DNA from: Erysipelothrix amsterdamensis | GTDB lineage: Bacteria > Bacillota_I > Bacilli_A > Erysipelotrichales > Erysipelotrichaceae | NCBI RefSeq assembly: GCF_940143175.1 | Contig: NZ_OW659496.1 | Span: 310,001-374,000, forward strand | Reading direction: 5' to 3' | Length of the DNA stretch: 64,000 nt | Shown: piece by piece, positions 9,977 to 17,534 of the stretch | Layout: each line of letters begins with the position of its first letter | Position numbering within the stretch: position 1 is the first letter of the stretch | Notes under the pieces: generated by a model | Seen by the model: only the letters and a program-made list of their open reading frames with translations | Told to the model about the DNA's origin: nothing | Database searches by the model: none | Made by a program: the position numbers and the translations under genes

Positions 9977-10825
9977 TTGATTGAGTTATTAAAAGTTATA
10001 ATCCTCGGTATTGTTGAAGGAATTACAGAATGGTTACCGATTAGTAGTACAGGACATATGATTCTTGTTGATGAATTCCTTAAACTGAATGCACGACCTG
10101 AATTTAAATCAATGTTCTTTGTTGTAATACAATTGGGTGCGATTCTTGCCGTTGTCGTTATTTATTGGCATAAACTCTTTCCATTTAAGAAAAATAAAGA
10201 TGGAAAAATTACCGTTGAAAAAAACATTATCGATATGTGGTTAAAGATTGTCGTTGCATGTATTCCAGCTGGAATTGTTGGAATTCTATTTGATGATTGG
10301 ATTGATGCACATTTGTATAATCCGACAGTCGTTGCAATTATGTTAATCTTATTCGGTATTATTTTTATCGTGGTCGAAAACCGTAATAAAGATTCAAAAC
10401 CTAGAATCACAAAAATTTCTGAAATTACATACCAAACTGCATTAATTATCGGTTTATTTCAATTGATTGCTGCAGTATTTCCAGGAACATCACGTTCTGG
10501 CGCAACCATCGTGGGTGCATTAATATTTGGTGTATCACGAATTGTCGCAACTGAATTTACGTTCTTCTTAGCTGTTCCTGTTATGTTTGGAGCAAGTATT
10601 TTGAAATTAGCGAAGTTCTTCATTAAAGGAAATGGATTTATGTTTTCAGAATTTGGTTTGCTCGTAGTAGGGATGGTTGTTTCATTCATTGTCTCAGTAT
10701 TCGCAATTCGATTCTTATTGAATTATCTTAAGAAGAATGACTTTAAAGCATTTGGTGTTTACCGAATTGTTTTAGGAATTATCGTGCTCTTATTCTTCTA
10801 TGTAGTAAAACCATTATTATTCTAA
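9977..10825 (+). CDS. uppP: Undecaprenyl-diphosphatase
   Basis: A 282-residue integral membrane enzyme (UppP/BacA) that removes a phosphate from undecaprenyl diphosphate, recycling the lipid carrier of peptidoglycan synthesis and giving bacitracin tolerance. Both signatures are present: GIVEGITEWLPISSTGHM near the N-terminus and PGTSRSGATI in the middle. About eight membrane segments and full length. The start is TTG at 9977, nine bases after AGGAGG (9962-9967). It stands alone with its own terminator. Confidence 0.95.
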   Translation: MIELLKVIILGIVEGITEWLPISSTGHMILVDEFLKLNARPEFKSMFFVVIQLGAILAVVVIYWHKLFPFKKNKDGKITVEKNIIDMWLKIVVACIPAGIVGILFDDWIDAHLYNPTVVAIMLILFGIIFIVVENRNKDSKPRITKISEITYQTALIIGLFQLIAAVFPGTSRSGATIVGALIFGVSRIVATEFTFFLAVPVMFGASILKLAKFFIKGNGFMFSEFGLLVVGMVVSFIVSVFAIRFLLNYLKKNDFKAFGVYRIVLGIIVLLFFYVVKPLLF

Positions 10826-10847
10826 AAGAAGCTTCGGCTTCTTTTTT
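10824..10847 (+). terminator. Terminator of uppP
   Basis: AAAAGAAGC / GCTTCTTTT hairpin with a TTCG loop and T run, overlapping the stop codon. Confidence 0.9.
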
Positions 10848-10934
10848 CTAATTAAAATCACAATACAACACACAGTTGTTCAAGCAAGTGTGTGCTAAAA
10901 TAGAAATAGAAAAGAATGAGGAAGGACTGTCGAC

Positions 10935-11528
10935 ATGAAAAAGATCATTTGTATTTGTTTGATGCTAGGAATCGTTACCGGATGTGCAGATCGTGGTAAA
11001 ACTGCGACTACGGTGAAACCTCGTCCCATCGATAAAGAGGTTCATAAACTTCCGCCTGTCAAACCGAATACAGAAAATCCTAATCATCTTCCGGATGTCT
11101 CATTTGAAGATGCCCTTGAATTCTATTTTTCTTTACATGATGAACAATCAATTATTACAGAGATTGCTTATCGTCCCCTTCATGAAGAAGGTGTTTATGA
11201 GGTCAAGGCAGCGATTGAAGACAGTGAAGTTGAAATTGTATTTAATAATAATCATGCAATACTCTCAGAGACAAATGAATATTTGGATCATGAAGAATTG
11301 ATTGAAGTCGAGCGGGATGGATTTACGCGTGATGAACTAGATACGATAATCCCTGTATCAGAAGCAATGCATCAAGCTATTAAGTTCAAACCCGGACATT
11401 TTGTGGAAGTTGAACTTAAAAAAGAAAAAGATTTGTTTATATATGAAGTTGAAATCGTTGGAGCGCATCAAAAGTCGATCGACATCAAGGTTGATGCGAT
11501 CACAGGTAAAGTTCTGCGTGAAGATTAG
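10935..11528 (+). CDS. PepSY-domain lipoprotein
   Basis: 197 residues with a lipoprotein signal: MKKIICICLMLGIVTGC, the cysteine at residue 17 being the lipidation site. A proline-rich linker follows. The C-terminal half (about 130-195) resembles a PepSY domain, ending EVEIVGAHQKSIDIKVDAITGKVL, and residues 60-115 look like a weaker second copy. PepSY domains are extracytoplasmic and often inhibit or chaperone proteases. The ribosome site GAGGAAGG precedes the ATG. Function is not known. Confidence 0.75.
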   Translation: MKKIICICLMLGIVTGCADRGKTATTVKPRPIDKEVHKLPPVKPNTENPNHLPDVSFEDALEFYFSLHDEQSIITEIAYRPLHEEGVYEVKAAIEDSEVEIVFNNNHAILSETNEYLDHEELIEVERDGFTRDELDTIIPVSEAMHQAIKFKPGHFVEVELKKEKDLFIYEVEIVGAHQKSIDIKVDAITGKVLRED

Positions 11529-11550
11529 TTTATGAAACTTAGAAAGTATT

Positions 11551-12081
11551 ATGATGAGAAAAATTAAATTATTTATTGCCATGAGTTTGGATGGCTATAT
11601 TGCGGATGAAAAGGGTTCAATTGATTGGTTGGAGCCTTATAACTCTGGAGATGATGACACTTATGATTTGTTTTACAAAACCGTTGATACTGTCGTCATG
11701 GGACGGAAAACATACGAACAGGTGACTGAAGAACTTTCACCAGATGTATATCCGTATGAGGATTCGTATACCTATGTTATTTCATCACAAGATCTAAAGC
11801 CTCGAGATAACATGACTGTCATCTCGGAAGATGTCGTCGCAGTTCTCAATTCGATAAAACACCAAGAGGGTAAAGATCTCTGGATTGTCGGTGGGGCAAG
11901 GTTGGTTTCAGCACTTGTGGATGCATCCATTATTGATGAGTATTGGATTGCGGTTGCGCCGGTCTTACTCGGCAAGGGGATAGCGCTATTTGAAGAATCG
12001 ATAAACATGGAACATCTTCATTTGGTGGAAAGTTTTACCAAAGGTCAATTGGTTTATTTGAAGTATGAGAAGCGCAGTTAA
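11551..12081 (+). CDS. Dihydrofolate reductase/RibD C-terminal family protein (YwjB-like)
   Basis: 176 residues of the RibD C-terminal (DHFR-like) fold. Family motifs are KLFIAMSLDGYIAD at the N-terminus, VVMGRKTYEQV, DLWIVGGARLVSALV (NADPH-binding strand) and the C-terminal APVLLGKGIALF. Proteins of this stand-alone type are annotated as putative reductases, but their substrates are usually unknown. It begins 22 bases after the lipoprotein gene with only a weak ribosome site; ATG 11554 is an alternative start. Confidence 0.8.
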   Translation: MMRKIKLFIAMSLDGYIADEKGSIDWLEPYNSGDDDTYDLFYKTVDTVVMGRKTYEQVTEELSPDVYPYEDSYTYVISSQDLKPRDNMTVISEDVVAVLNSIKHQEGKDLWIVGGARLVSALVDASIIDEYWIAVAPVLLGKGIALFEESINMEHLHLVESFTKGQLVYLKYEKRS

Positions 12082-12094
12082 ATGCGCTTTTTTT
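12071..12094 (+). terminator. Terminator of the DHFR-like gene
   Basis: AGCGCA / TGCGCT hairpin followed by seven T; the stop codon lies in the loop. Confidence 0.85.
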
Positions 12095-12156
12095 GTTGTT
12101 TTAATACGTAATCGATTTTATTATGAAATAAGTGTGAAAAATGACCGCGAATGTCC

Positions 12157-12205
12157 TTGACTTGTACATGTGGCAGTTGTATTATAAGTGGAATGACACA
12201 CTTAT
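12157..12205 (+). promoter_or_regulatory. Promoter and likely auto-operator of the TetR gene
   Basis: TTGACT (12157-12162), a 17-base spacer, then TATTAT (12180-12185) form a near-consensus promoter. An inverted repeat ATAAGTG / CACTTAT (12184-12190 and 12199-12205) overlaps the -10 and start region, where an autorepressor would bind. The promoter also rules out upstream in-frame start codons for the regulator. Confidence 0.65.
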
Positions 12206-12222
12206 GTCGCAAAGAGGTTATG

Positions 12223-12756
12223 ATGAAACAACAAGAAATTATTAGAAGAACTGTGCCCTTTATAATTATGAATCCTACTGCTACGGTGAATGATATCGCA
12301 AAAAATGCAGGTATCAGTCGTGCTACGTTTCACCGTACATTTACAGGACGTGACGAGCTTTATGATGTAATGGCTCGAGCATGTATTGAAGAAATTGATA
12401 CCGCACTTAAGGGTCTCGAACGCAAGCTGGATTTATTTGAATCGTTAAAAGATATTGTGGATGTGCTCATTGAACTGGGTGATCGTGTGTATTTTTTATA
12501 TTATTATCCGGATGGTTTAAACTCGGATGAACTACGACAAGAATGTCATGCAATCTTAAAACCTCTTTATACGGTTGTGATTAAAATGTATAAAAAGAAG
12601 ATGTTGAATCAGAAGGTTAATGAAGGTTGGATTATCAATACGATTAATAATTATGTTTCAATTGCTTGGGTTCAAGTATATGTGGGTAATGTAACGCAAG
12701 AAGAAGCCGTTGAGAATACAATGCAAATGTTGCTTCATGGCATCGTATCATATTAA
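12223..12756 (+). CDS. TetR-family transcriptional regulator
   Basis: 177 residues from ATG 12223, five bases after AAAGAGG; ATG 12220 is adjacent and possible. The N-terminal 50 residues form a TetR helix-turn-helix: ATVNDIAKNAGISRATFHRTFTGRDELYDVM. The C-terminal ligand/dimer domain has no recognisable specificity. It converges with a membrane transporter-like gene sharing the terminator, but its own promoter palindrome is the only visible operator. The ligand and regulon are unknown. Confidence 0.85.
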   Translation: MKQQEIIRRTVPFIIMNPTATVNDIAKNAGISRATFHRTFTGRDELYDVMARACIEEIDTALKGLERKLDLFESLKDIVDVLIELGDRVYFLYYYPDGLNSDELRQECHAILKPLYTVVIKMYKKKMLNQKVNEGWIINTINNYVSIAWVQVYVGNVTQEEAVENTMQMLLHGIVSY

Positions 12757-12793
12757 AAAAAGTCTCAACGACATGTCCCGTTGAGACTTTTTA
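12755..12793. terminator. Bidirectional terminator
   Basis: AAAAAGTCTCAACG / CGTTGAGACTTTTT inverted repeat between the converging TetR and membrane-protein genes, with A and T runs outside. Confidence 0.85.
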
Positions 12794-12796
12794 ATT

Positions 12797-13297
12797 TTAA
12801 GATAATTCTTCTTTATGGTTGATGTATTTATTAATAATCACGGATATAAAGATACCAAAGAGTGTTTCAAGAATGCGTCGAATCATATATTGTATTGCGT
12901 CGCCTTGGGTGCCATTATGATTGAGTAAGACAGCAAGAACAAGAATGGCTGACATGGATGTAGCATACTCGCGTAGATTTAAAATTTTACAGAGTGTTAG
13001 ATCGACTAAAAGTACAACTACAATTAGTACTGTATAGGTTAAGGATTCACTGGGAATATTAAAATAGATTGTAATGAGAAGAAATAAGATTCCAATGATT
13101 CCTCCAAATAAAGTCCCTAAGATACGATCAAGTGAAGCACGCACTGCATGTTCTGGGGATGACTTCATCATTAAAACGGCGGTAATCGCTGCATAGAAGG
13201 GAGCAGGATAGTTTAACGTCCAAGCAGTGACGAGACAGATTGCAACCGCAAGGGTTGTTTTTAGAATTCGTAAACCGGGTAAATATTTCGTGTCCAT
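12797..13297 (-). CDS. Aromatic acid exporter / FUSC-like membrane protein
   Basis: 166 residues from the ATG at 13297, chosen because GAGGTG lies just upstream; longer in-frame starts exist but have no ribosome site. Four or more hydrophobic helices are seen. The segment LKTTLAVAICLVTAWTLNYPAPFYAAITAVLMM followed by AVRASLDRILGTLFGGIIG is typical of the N-terminal membrane half of ArAE/FUSC proteins, which export aromatic acids or act as efflux components. Here only the membrane domain exists, without a cytoplasmic domain, as in short Firmicute members. Transport substrate unknown. Confidence 0.75.
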   Translation of the reverse strand: MDTKYLPGLRILKTTLAVAICLVTAWTLNYPAPFYAAITAVLMMKSSPEHAVRASLDRILGTLFGGIIGILFLLITIYFNIPSESLTYTVLIVVVLLVDLTLCKILNLREYATSMSAILVLAVLLNHNGTQGDAIQYMIRRILETLFGIFISVIINKYINHKEELS

Positions 13298-13829
13298 GTG
13301 GCACCTCATGTTTCTTTTTTGTGTAAAAATACAAAATATCCTTAATTTCATACAAATTATACATAAAATATCAAAATATGTCATTCTTCCGTTATTATAG
13401 GTTTGCATAACAATACAAAAAAAAATCATAACCTTCTTTGTATGTATGCAGCACACACCATAATAATGATTCATCAGTGTGTGATGAATCGTGTGCAACC
13501 GTCTTTGGTGAGACGACTGCTTTTCGATGAAGTTAAGTAACAGTTAGGAATGTTCAAACGAAGATGAACACACTTCGGAGCTCTTATTTAGGTATGGTGG
13601 GATATTCTAAATAGTACATTGACTTCCTATAAATCATTATATCGCACATAATCGATTTGTACGCTTGGTTATACTTGACCATATACTCAAGCATTGTTAC
13701 TTCAGTTATTACGAATAACGATCCGTTTGCATTCTATCATACATGTAAACGAAGCACATCGTACCAAAATTTGTTTTGATCAAGGGGATGTGAAGCAATA
13801 CAGATATTTGGGGCGGAAGGAGGAGGCCA
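13298..13829. other. 532-bp intergenic region upstream of agrD, with inverted and direct repeats
   Basis: No convincing gene. Visible structures: a perfect inverted repeat GATTCATCA / TGATGAATC with 5-base loop (13468-13490), flanked by GCACAC (13451-13456) and GTGTGC (13491-13496); CGTCT / AGACG (13500-13515); two AGTTA cores at 13531 and 13542, eleven bases apart, the second in ACAGTTAGG, which resembles a LytTR-family half-site; and GTTATT / AATAAC (13705-13719). A TATCAT at 13735-13740 could be a -10. The region likely holds the agrD promoter and possibly a regulatory RNA, but I cannot define a transcription start. Confidence 0.5.
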
Positions 13830-13940
13830 ATGAAAAAAATAGTTAATCACGTAGTACATGGTTTGTTGAAAATTTCAGATCAAGCTACGACATTATCACT
13901 ATGGTCTTTCTATAAGCCAGAATTGCCAAAGAAAAAATAA
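13830..13940 (+). CDS. Candidate AgrD autoinducer peptide precursor
   Basis: A 36-codon gene directly behind the strong ribosome site AAGGAGGAGG (spacing about five). The peptide has the three-part AgrD design: a basic amphipathic N-terminal helix (residues 1-22, MKKIVNHVVHGLLKIS...), a core SLWSFY in which Ser23 could form a five-residue lactone ring ending at Phe27, and a charged proline-containing tail KPELPKKK like the AgrD recognition tail. The S-L-W core recalls clostridial AgrD cores of the type Cys-Leu-Trp. It is followed by its own terminator, then by LytTR regulator, sensor kinase and AgrB-type genes. The family call rests on design and context, not on close sequence identity. Confidence 0.8.
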   Translation: MKKIVNHVVHGLLKISDQATTLSLWSFYKPELPKKK

Positions 13941-13945
13941 TAAAG

Positions 13946-13978
13946 AACCTTGGTTAGTAACGGACCAAGGTTTTTTTT
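13946..13978 (+). terminator. Terminator directly after agrD
   Basis: AACCTTGGT / ACCAAGGTT hairpin followed by a run of T, five bases after the agrD stop. It separates the peptide transcript from agrAC. Confidence 0.9.
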
Positions 13979-14004
13979 ATGGCTTCAATTTTTGATTGGG
14001 GTTA

Positions 14005-14013
14005 TGCTATAAT
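14005..14013 (+). promoter_or_regulatory. Extended -10 promoter of agrA-agrC
   Basis: TGCTATAAT, a consensus extended -10, lies 18 bases before the agrA start. No good -35 is seen; TTCAAT at 13984-13989 is possible with an 18-base spacer. Confidence 0.6.
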
Positions 14014-14030
14014 TTAGGCAAAGGAATGGT

Positions 14031-14756
14031 ATGGTTATGATTAAAATAGCAATTGTTGATGATGAAACGATAATGCATGATCGTCTTCGGGAAGTTGTGA
14101 ATCAAACACTGCTTAGTAGAGATATTGATTATCGCATCTTAATCTTTGATAATCCCGATGATGTATTGTCATGTGTTAAACAGACCAAGATTGATATTGT
14201 TTTATTGGATATCGAGTTGGGTTCTCGAAATGGTGTGGAGTTAGCGAAACGCCTTTCTTTGGATAGTCCAAGTACCGTCGTTGTGTTTATCACTTCTTAT
14301 GAGGGCTATATTAAGGACGCATTTGGTCTTAATGTTTATGACTATATCTTGAAGCAAGAATTGGATTTGCAGTTGCCAGAGGCGTTAATTCAGCTTACAA
14401 CGCGTCTTACACAGCGTGACAGTGTTGTTTTTAAGTTTGATTCAGGGATTTTAAATTTAGAGCTTATGGAAATTGTTTTTGCTTTGTATGAAAATCGTAA
14501 TATAACGATTTTTACTCAAGATGAATCCTATGTCATGAAGTCAACCAGTCTCACAAAAGTGTATGAGAGTTTACCTGAATCGATGTTTATTCAACCTAAT
14601 AGTCGTTATATTGTGAATATGATGTATATTCAAGAGATGCGAAAAGGGGTTATCAAACTGAAGGGGTATGATGATCTGATTGAAGTATCACGCGGTCAGT
14701 TTAAAAATTTATATCAAAATTACTTGGATTTCTTAGTAGAAAGTGAGCGATTGTAG
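14031..14756 (+). CDS. agrA: AgrA-like LytTR response regulator
   Basis: 241 residues. The N-terminal receiver domain has IAIVDDE and the phosphorylation site IVLLDIELG (Asp60), with the switch lysine in YDYILKQE. The C-terminal half (about 135-235) is a LytTR DNA-binding domain: IMEIVFALYENRNITIFTQDESYVMKSTSLTKVYESLP, then FIQPNSRYIVNMMYIQEM. This domain pair is typical of AgrA. AAAGGA lies just upstream of the ATG; ATG 14037 is an alternative start. The stop codon directly abuts the agrC ATG, so the two are co-translated. Confidence 0.9.
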   Translation: MVMIKIAIVDDETIMHDRLREVVNQTLLSRDIDYRILIFDNPDDVLSCVKQTKIDIVLLDIELGSRNGVELAKRLSLDSPSTVVVFITSYEGYIKDAFGLNVYDYILKQELDLQLPEALIQLTTRLTQRDSVVFKFDSGILNLELMEIVFALYENRNITIFTQDESYVMKSTSLTKVYESLPESMFIQPNSRYIVNMMYIQEMRKGVIKLKGYDDLIEVSRGQFKNLYQNYLDFLVESERL

Positions 14757-16055
14757 ATGACAAATGAAGGCATGATGTTTATTGGGGAAGCATTGTTTTG
14801 TCTTTTAGATGTATTGTTGCTTTTTAGAGCGGCGCAAGTCTTTCTTACAACTAAAGATAATCATAAATTCAAATTCTGGGGTGTTACCTTCCTAACATCC
14901 TTTTTAATTTTTAGCGCAACCGTATCGACAGCGTTTTCCTCCTTTGTTTCGATTATTATGGGGGTGCTGCTGGTTGTTTATGTATTTGTGCTTTTTGATG
15001 GAAGTGTTTTTGCGAAGGTCATGTCCGCAATTGTTTATTACCTGCTGTTAGGAATTATCACAATTCTTGTAATATCCGCAGTTGTAAAGATTACCAATAT
15101 TCAAGTTGATGTCTTGATGGGTGCAACCGAATTACGAATGATTGTGATGTTTGGCATTAAGACCATAACAATCATTCTCATTGAGTTATTACGACGGTTT
15201 TTAGGGCCAAAGCAGTTTACCCAAGATATTTTCGTATCCAACTATACACTCGGTTATCTTGTCGTGAATCTTCTCGTAATCATTGTACTTTTTGATATTG
15301 TTTTGACTCAAGATTATATTATTTCTAAAAATCTTATCTTTTACTTTATTATCATCCAGACTATCTTAATTTCAATCATGTTTATGATTATCAGTAACTA
15401 CTTTGAAATGAAGGTCAAAAACGAGACCTATCAAACGATGATTGATGCGTTTAATTTATACCAAAAACGTGAAGTGGAACGTGTAGAATCGGATGTGGAA
15501 GTGTTAAAACTTAAACATGATCTCAAAAATCATATGGCATCTTTATCGTATATGATCGAGTCTGGGAAAGATGATGAAGCCCGTAATTATATCCATGAAC
15601 TGATTCATCATGAGGCTTTGAAAACGTATGTGAATACACCCAATCCCGTTATTAATGCCATCGTAAACTCTAAGATCACTCAAAATCCACACATCCATTT
15701 TGTAACCCGTGTCGGTATTTCTGAATTTAAAATTGAGCCGTATGATCTAACGGTATTATTGGGAAACGCTTTAGACAATGCGATTGAAGCTGCAGGAAAA
15801 TGCGAACGTAATCGTGTGGTGAAGTTATATCTTGAAGAGAACAGCCAGTTTTGTAAGATTCAAGTTTTAAATACATTTCATGAAATGCCACGAATGAAAG
15901 ATGGTGTTTACCTTTCTTCAAAACGACTTGGGGATAAACGTGGTTTTGGGATGGTTGCTATGAAAGAGACAACTGAAAAATACTTGGGAAGAATGGACAG
16001 TAAAATTGAAGATGATTATTTCAAACTCACGTTGATTCTTTCGAAATCATCATAA
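14757..16055 (+). CDS. agrC: AgrC-like sensor histidine kinase
   Basis: 432 residues. Residues 1-215 carry six or seven membrane helices, the usual AgrC peptide-sensing module. The phosphoacceptor region reads KLKHDLKNHMASL (His254), a HisKA_7-type motif, and the ATPase domain has LTVLLGNALDNAIEAA (N box) and KRGFGMVAMKE (G box). This is the GHKL class used in Agr and ComD systems. It starts immediately after agrA. It is predicted to sense the peptide made from the small gene at 13830. Confidence 0.9.
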   Translation: MTNEGMMFIGEALFCLLDVLLLFRAAQVFLTTKDNHKFKFWGVTFLTSFLIFSATVSTAFSSFVSIIMGVLLVVYVFVLFDGSVFAKVMSAIVYYLLLGIITILVISAVVKITNIQVDVLMGATELRMIVMFGIKTITIILIELLRRFLGPKQFTQDIFVSNYTLGYLVVNLLVIIVLFDIVLTQDYIISKNLIFYFIIIQTILISIMFMIISNYFEMKVKNETYQTMIDAFNLYQKREVERVESDVEVLKLKHDLKNHMASLSYMIESGKDDEARNYIHELIHHEALKTYVNTPNPVINAIVNSKITQNPHIHFVTRVGISEFKIEPYDLTVLLGNALDNAIEAAGKCERNRVVKLYLEENSQFCKIQVLNTFHEMPRMKDGVYLSSKRLGDKRGFGMVAMKETTEKYLGRMDSKIEDDYFKLTLILSKSS

Positions 16056-16062
16056 TATGCAT

Positions 16063-16109
16063 AAAAAGATACAATATAAACCATTTCGATTTATCATGTA
16101 TCTTTTTTT
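16063..16109 (+). terminator. Terminator between agrC and agrB
   Basis: AAAAAGATACA / TGTATCTTTTT arms with an inner ATAAA / TTTAT pair, followed by T. Right after it TATAAT (16112-16117) may serve as a -10 for agrB, so agrB may be transcribed separately or by readthrough. Confidence 0.75.
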
Positions 16110-16135
16110 CATATAATACAAATAAGAGGTGTTAC

Positions 16136-16699
16136 ATGAAAAAAATATCATTGAAATTAAGTCATAATTTTTATAAGTACGGATATATTGATGAAGATGA
16201 TTGTGATCGCATGCGCTTTGCTTTGGAAGTCGTGATGTCCAATCTTTTTACTTTTGGTTTTATCATTCTCATGGGTATCGTATTTCATTGCTTTCGACCA
16301 ACACTTGCATTTGTCGTGATGTTAGGGGCGCTTCGAAGTTTAGATGATACGTTTCATTCAAATACATTTCTTGGTTGCTTTACCATGACAGTTTTTGCAT
16401 ATATCTTTTCGGTATTTGGACCAAGTGTTATCGATACAAGTTTTAAAGTCCCTTATATGTTATTATCTTCGGCTTTTTGTGGGTCGATTATGCTTGTGTT
16501 TTTGTTTAATCGAAACAATATTCAATTAAATAAGAACTCTGGATTTATGAGTTATATTATTATCATGTGCATCATTTTATTTATTCTAACCCTAGCCCTC
16601 CCAAGTATCTTTGATATTATTTTGGTAGTAATGAATGTCATTATGGTAGTAACGGTAACGTTTGCTTTAGGACAAATTATTCATCTTCGTGAATCATAA
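16136..16699 (+). CDS. agrB: AgrB-like peptide-processing membrane endopeptidase
   Basis: 187 residues with five or six membrane helices. AgrB cleaves the AgrD precursor tail and forms the (thio)lactone ring. The catalytic pair is present with the canonical spacing: His74 and Cys81 in FHSNTFLGC, seven residues apart as in staphylococcal AgrB. The usual GGYHA context is altered to LDDTFHS, so this is a divergent member. AAGAGGTG precedes the ATG. It is the last gene of the locus, in contrast to the usual B-D-C-A order. Confidence 0.85.
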   Translation: MKKISLKLSHNFYKYGYIDEDDCDRMRFALEVVMSNLFTFGFIILMGIVFHCFRPTLAFVVMLGALRSLDDTFHSNTFLGCFTMTVFAYIFSVFGPSVIDTSFKVPYMLLSSAFCGSIMLVFLFNRNNIQLNKNSGFMSYIIIMCIILFILTLALPSIFDIILVVMNVIMVVTVTFALGQIIHLRES

Positions 16700-16780
16700 T
16701 TAAGCACTATGATATTTATCCTCTAAGTCTGTGTCAACTAAGTGTAGAAACCATAATATAACTAAAAGAGGGAGATTGTT

Positions 16781-17242
16781 ATGAATTATGAAGCGTTAAT
16801 TGTTTTCCTAATTGAAGCCAAAAAAAATACTTATGCATCAGGTTTTGGAAAAGTAGATAGTAGTCGACCGCATTCATATGATTTAGAGTTTAATTCAGGA
16901 GAGTACAAATACATTGATAGTTATTTAGGTACTCATTTGTTCACTGGTGAAGAAGCAATCTGGAATCAATTAAATCCTGTTTGGGCAATGAATTACAGTG
17001 GAAGGGTCATCAATGAAGAAAAATTTTCAAGCAAGTTCTTGAAAAAGGCCTTGATGGAGCCAACAATTGATTATCCATTTAGGGGTAAACCGTTTTATTC
17101 TGAAGGTGATTATACCTATGTAATGGAGGCAAATGGTGATTTTTCTTGGTTTGTCGGCAGAGAACTTATCTTTAATAAAGACGAATTAGTGTACGAACTC
17201 AATTTTCATGGGGGATTAGTTTTAGATACTCATTTTGATTAA
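16781..17242 (+). CDS. DUF5680 family protein
   Basis: A 153-residue soluble protein resembling the DUF5680 family, which occurs alone or fused to small regulators. Typical segments are FLIEAKKNTYASGFG at the start, a SYDLEFNSGEYKYIDSYLGTHLFTGEE core and the WAMNYSGRVINE strand. AGAGGGAG precedes the ATG. Molecular function is unknown. It lies after agrB but 81 bases away and is likely its own unit. Confidence 0.65.
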   Translation: MNYEALIVFLIEAKKNTYASGFGKVDSSRPHSYDLEFNSGEYKYIDSYLGTHLFTGEEAIWNQLNPVWAMNYSGRVINEEKFSSKFLKKALMEPTIDYPFRGKPFYSEGDYTYVMEANGDFSWFVGRELIFNKDELVYELNFHGGLVLDTHFD

Positions 17243-17280
17243 TATTCACATAATGAAATGAGTACATCGAGATAAACTTT

Positions 17281-17307
17281 AAAACCAAACTTAGTTTGGT
17301 TTTTTTC
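17281..17307 (+). terminator. Terminator of the DUF5680 gene
   Basis: AAAACCAAAC / GTTTGGTTTT hairpin with loop TTA and further T. Confidence 0.85.
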
Positions 17308-17485
17308 TTTTCAAAGCGGGATCAGTAAATATTAGGTATTTTTAAAAGAACTATCTTGTAGTTTCAAAAGTGATTCGCTAATGATTTCCATCAGTTGTAC
17401 ATAGTCGAAGGCTTCTGTTTGGAAATATGATGATATTTCCTACTAAATGGTATTTCACATTTATTTTATACAAGGCTCTTTTAAA
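17308..17485 (-). other. Gap with a possible C-terminal gene remnant
   Basis: No intact gene. On the minus strand, about 17333-17425 reads an open stretch ending ...FQTEAFDYVQLMEIISE... then LLKLQDSSFKNT and a stop, directly preceded by an in-frame stop. The composition looks protein-like, so it may be the tail of a decayed gene, but it is too short to identify. Confidence 0.25.
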
Positions 17486-17491
17486 TTGAAC

Positions 17492-17521
17492 TTGTATTTA
17501 TCTGAGAACCTATGCTATAAT
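17492..17521 (+). promoter_or_regulatory. Promoter of the uracil permease leader
   Basis: TTGTAT (17492-17497), an 18-base spacer, and an extended -10 TGCTATAAT ending at 17521. Transcription would start about seven bases before the attenuator. Confidence 0.7.
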
Positions 17522-17534
17522 CTCGATAGTATGA

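Noticed and set aside
12151..12222. Longer N-terminus for the TetR protein
   Set aside because: The extra codons run through the promoter and palindrome; the ribosome site points to 12223.
13484..13540. An 18-codon frame in the agrD upstream region
   Set aside because: No ribosome site precedes it and it overlaps inverted repeats; likely chance.
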